From Niabella yanshanensis (GTDB lineage Bacteria > Bacteroidota > Bacteroidia > Chitinophagales > Chitinophagaceae), in contig NZ_CP139960.1 in NCBI RefSeq assembly GCF_034424215.1, positions 372,001-436,000 on the forward strand: 64,000 nucleotides of DNA, given 5' to 3'. The translations under genes were made by a program, and so were the position numbers. The notes beneath the pieces were generated by a model. The model was not told the DNA's origin, did not search any database, and saw only the letters and a program-made list of their open reading frames with translations. Shown one piece after another: positions 62,823-64,000 of the stretch (positions within the stretch are counted from its first letter, which is position 1; each line of letters begins with the position of its first letter).

Positions 62823-64000
62823 TTAAATGGTTTTTGGCGTATATATAGTTACCATGCCATCGCCTTCGCTGCTAACAATCAGTAAGGACTTTTTGGTGGG
62901 GCTCATTCTTGCAGGAACAAACAATACGCCTTCAGGAGCATCGCCGGTTTTTACTAATTGTAAAAACCTGGGGTTTTGAGGGTTGGTAATATCATACATA
63001 GCCACAGCATCCACTCTTTCCATACCTACAAATGCCACATTTGTTTTACCTACTTTCCCGATCGTAATGCCTTCGGGTTCTACTGATTTATCATCGCTTC
63101 TGCCATCATCATAAGTGCCGAATTCATTTACCTTAACGTCCAGTTCATTTTTACTGTCAAAAACCTGTGCACCGGTCAGGCCATTCCATACGCTGAAAGA
63201 ACGTGCGCCAAAAGAGTATAATTCATCAAAATCGCCATCGCCGTCTTTATCTCCCAATGTAGTGGTAATGTTTAAGCGTCCCAGGGCCGTTTCTTTCTTC
63301 AAATCTGCTGCATTCGGGAATACGGTAGGATCAAGAATTACGTTTTTACTACCAATTCTTTTCGCCTCAACAAATATTTCTTTTTCAGTTGCATCTATAT
63401 ATTCCCGTGCATCTCCTTCATTAGCCGTAAACAGGTAAGGGATATTGTTCTGTTCTAAAACCGCAATAGCATCTGGCATATAAATACCTTTTACATTCCA
63501 GGTAGTCGCTTTATAGCCATTGTCTTTATCGCTGGGATCTATTTCATTTCCTGCCAAAGAATAATCTTTAAAACCAAGCGGAAAAATGTCTGTAATCGCT
63601 TTGCCGGTGATGTTTACTTTAGCTATCGCGTTATTTTCCTGTAAAGTAACCCAGGCGGTTTTTGAATCGGCAGATATCGTAATATATTCCGGTTCGATAT
63701 TCGAAGCAAAATCGGGATTGATTTGAGGACCAAAGATCCGGAAGCCTTTTGCCTTCAAAGCTGTTGCCTGGCTGGCAAATCCATCAAAATATAAGGTGGT
63801 TACAGCGTAATTATTTTCTGCTTCTATAATTGAGATGCTTCCTTTAGGATCTATTGAGTAATCAGCATTAGGCTCGCCTTCATTAGCGGTCATAATGAAT
63901 TTCCCGTCAGGAGAAATGGTAACCATGTCCGGAAGGGCGCCCACTGTCACAGATTTGATCTCGCTATAATCGGTTGTTTTAAGCAGAGCAACTTTCCCGT
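62823..64000 (-). CDS. Choice-of-anchor I / phytase-like beta-propeller protein (cut by window edge)
   Basis: An open frame runs from the right edge to the stop at 62823, giving 391 visible codons plus a partial one. A GTG at 63948-63950 is inside the frame, not the true start: the codons upstream read GKVALLKTTDYSEIKSV. The body shows the choice-of-anchor I repeats: VGALPDMVTISPDGKFIMTANEGEP, YITISADSKTAWVTLQENNA, LFTANEGDAREY, SVEPEGITIGKVGKTNVAFV. The fold is a seven-bladed propeller, found in secreted phytase-like or esterase-like proteins. The N-terminus, signal peptide and neighbour lie outside the window. Confidence 0.88.
   Translation of the reverse strand, partial: GKVALLKTTDYSEIKSVTVGALPDMVTISPDGKFIMTANEGEPNADYSIDPKGSISIIEAENNYAVTTLYFDGFASQATALKAKGFRIFGPQINPDFASNIEPEYITISADSKTAWVTLQENNAIAKVNITGKAITDIFPLGFKDYSLAGNEIDPSDKDNGYKATTWNVKGIYMPDAIAVLEQNNIPYLFTANEGDAREYIDATEKEIFVEAKRIGSKNVILDPTVFPNAADLKKETALGRLNITTTLGDKDGDGDFDELYSFGARSFSVWNGLTGAQVFDSKNELDVKVNEFGTYDDGRSDDKSVEPEGITIGKVGKTNVAFVGMERVDAVAMYDITNPQNPRFLQLVKTGDAPEGVLFVPARMSPTKKSLLIVSSEGDGMVTIYTPKTI

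Noticed and set aside
1-64000. CRISPR arrays, insertion sequences, prophage, rRNA operons
   Set aside because: No regular spacer-repeat array, transposase, integrase, phage structural gene or rRNA sequence was seen.

Overview
The window looks like chromosomal DNA of a Bacteroidetes bacterium, most probably of the Chitinophagaceae. The support is family content: a SusC/SusD pair, lipoproteins with Bacteroidetes-type lipoboxes, DUF3826, DUF4142, DUF3606 and DUF6268-type proteins, 7TMR-DISM and LytTR signalling proteins, an AraC-TPR regulator, and promoters of the TTTG / TAnnTTTG type. GC is moderate. No rRNA, intact tRNA, CRISPR array, phage or insertion sequence was recognised. Gene density is low in places, and at least three genes are broken or frameshifted (near 4.8, 47.0 and 50.1 kb).

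Layout. 0-5 kb: divergent LytS-type kinase (cut by the edge) and LytTR regulator, a lipoprotein, a short histidine kinase and a frameshifted DUF3606 gene. 5-9.6 kb: an L,D-transpeptidase, then a TPP riboswitch in front of four tightly packed genes (SAM methyltransferase, PurM/HypE-like enzyme, ThiE-like protein, Trm112-like protein). 9.6-25 kb: housekeeping and regulatory genes (NAD-binding protein, WalJ-type hydrolase, DUF4142, two AraC proteins, VOC, pirin, luciferase-like oxidoreductase, GNAT, alpha/beta hydrolase, TPR-AraC) and a large secreted protein. 26-33 kb: a probable zinc-starvation locus (His-rich protein, alkaline phosphatase, ABC ATPase and permease, DUF3299 protein, MerC-like protein, COG0523 GTPase), with three copies of a 15-bp palindromic operator lying on promoters. 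33-45 kb: a LacI repressor divergent from inositol oxygenase, SusC, SusD, a DUF5009 membrane protein, an SSS symporter and a heparinase-like protein, with palindromic operators between. 45-53 kb: alanine dehydrogenase with a divergent Lrp regulator, a decayed sialate O-acetylesterase gene, an outer-membrane protein, fragments, and a 7TMR-DISM kinase with a response regulator. 53-60.5 kb: a fatty-acid hydroxylase, then a pectin-type group (beta-helix lipoprotein, two DUF3826 proteins, PL1 pectate lyase). 60.5-64 kb: a small protein, DinB, a WYL regulator and a choice-of-anchor I protein cut by the edge.

The best candidate for something undescribed is the TPP-riboswitch operon at 6.7-9.6 kb: it answers to thiamine diphosphate but holds none of the usual pathway genes apart from a divergent ThiE-like protein, and it pairs a methyltransferase with a Trm112-like activator. 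The 15-bp operator family around the zinc locus is the clearest new regulatory signal. All assignments come from reading the sequence; no database search was run.
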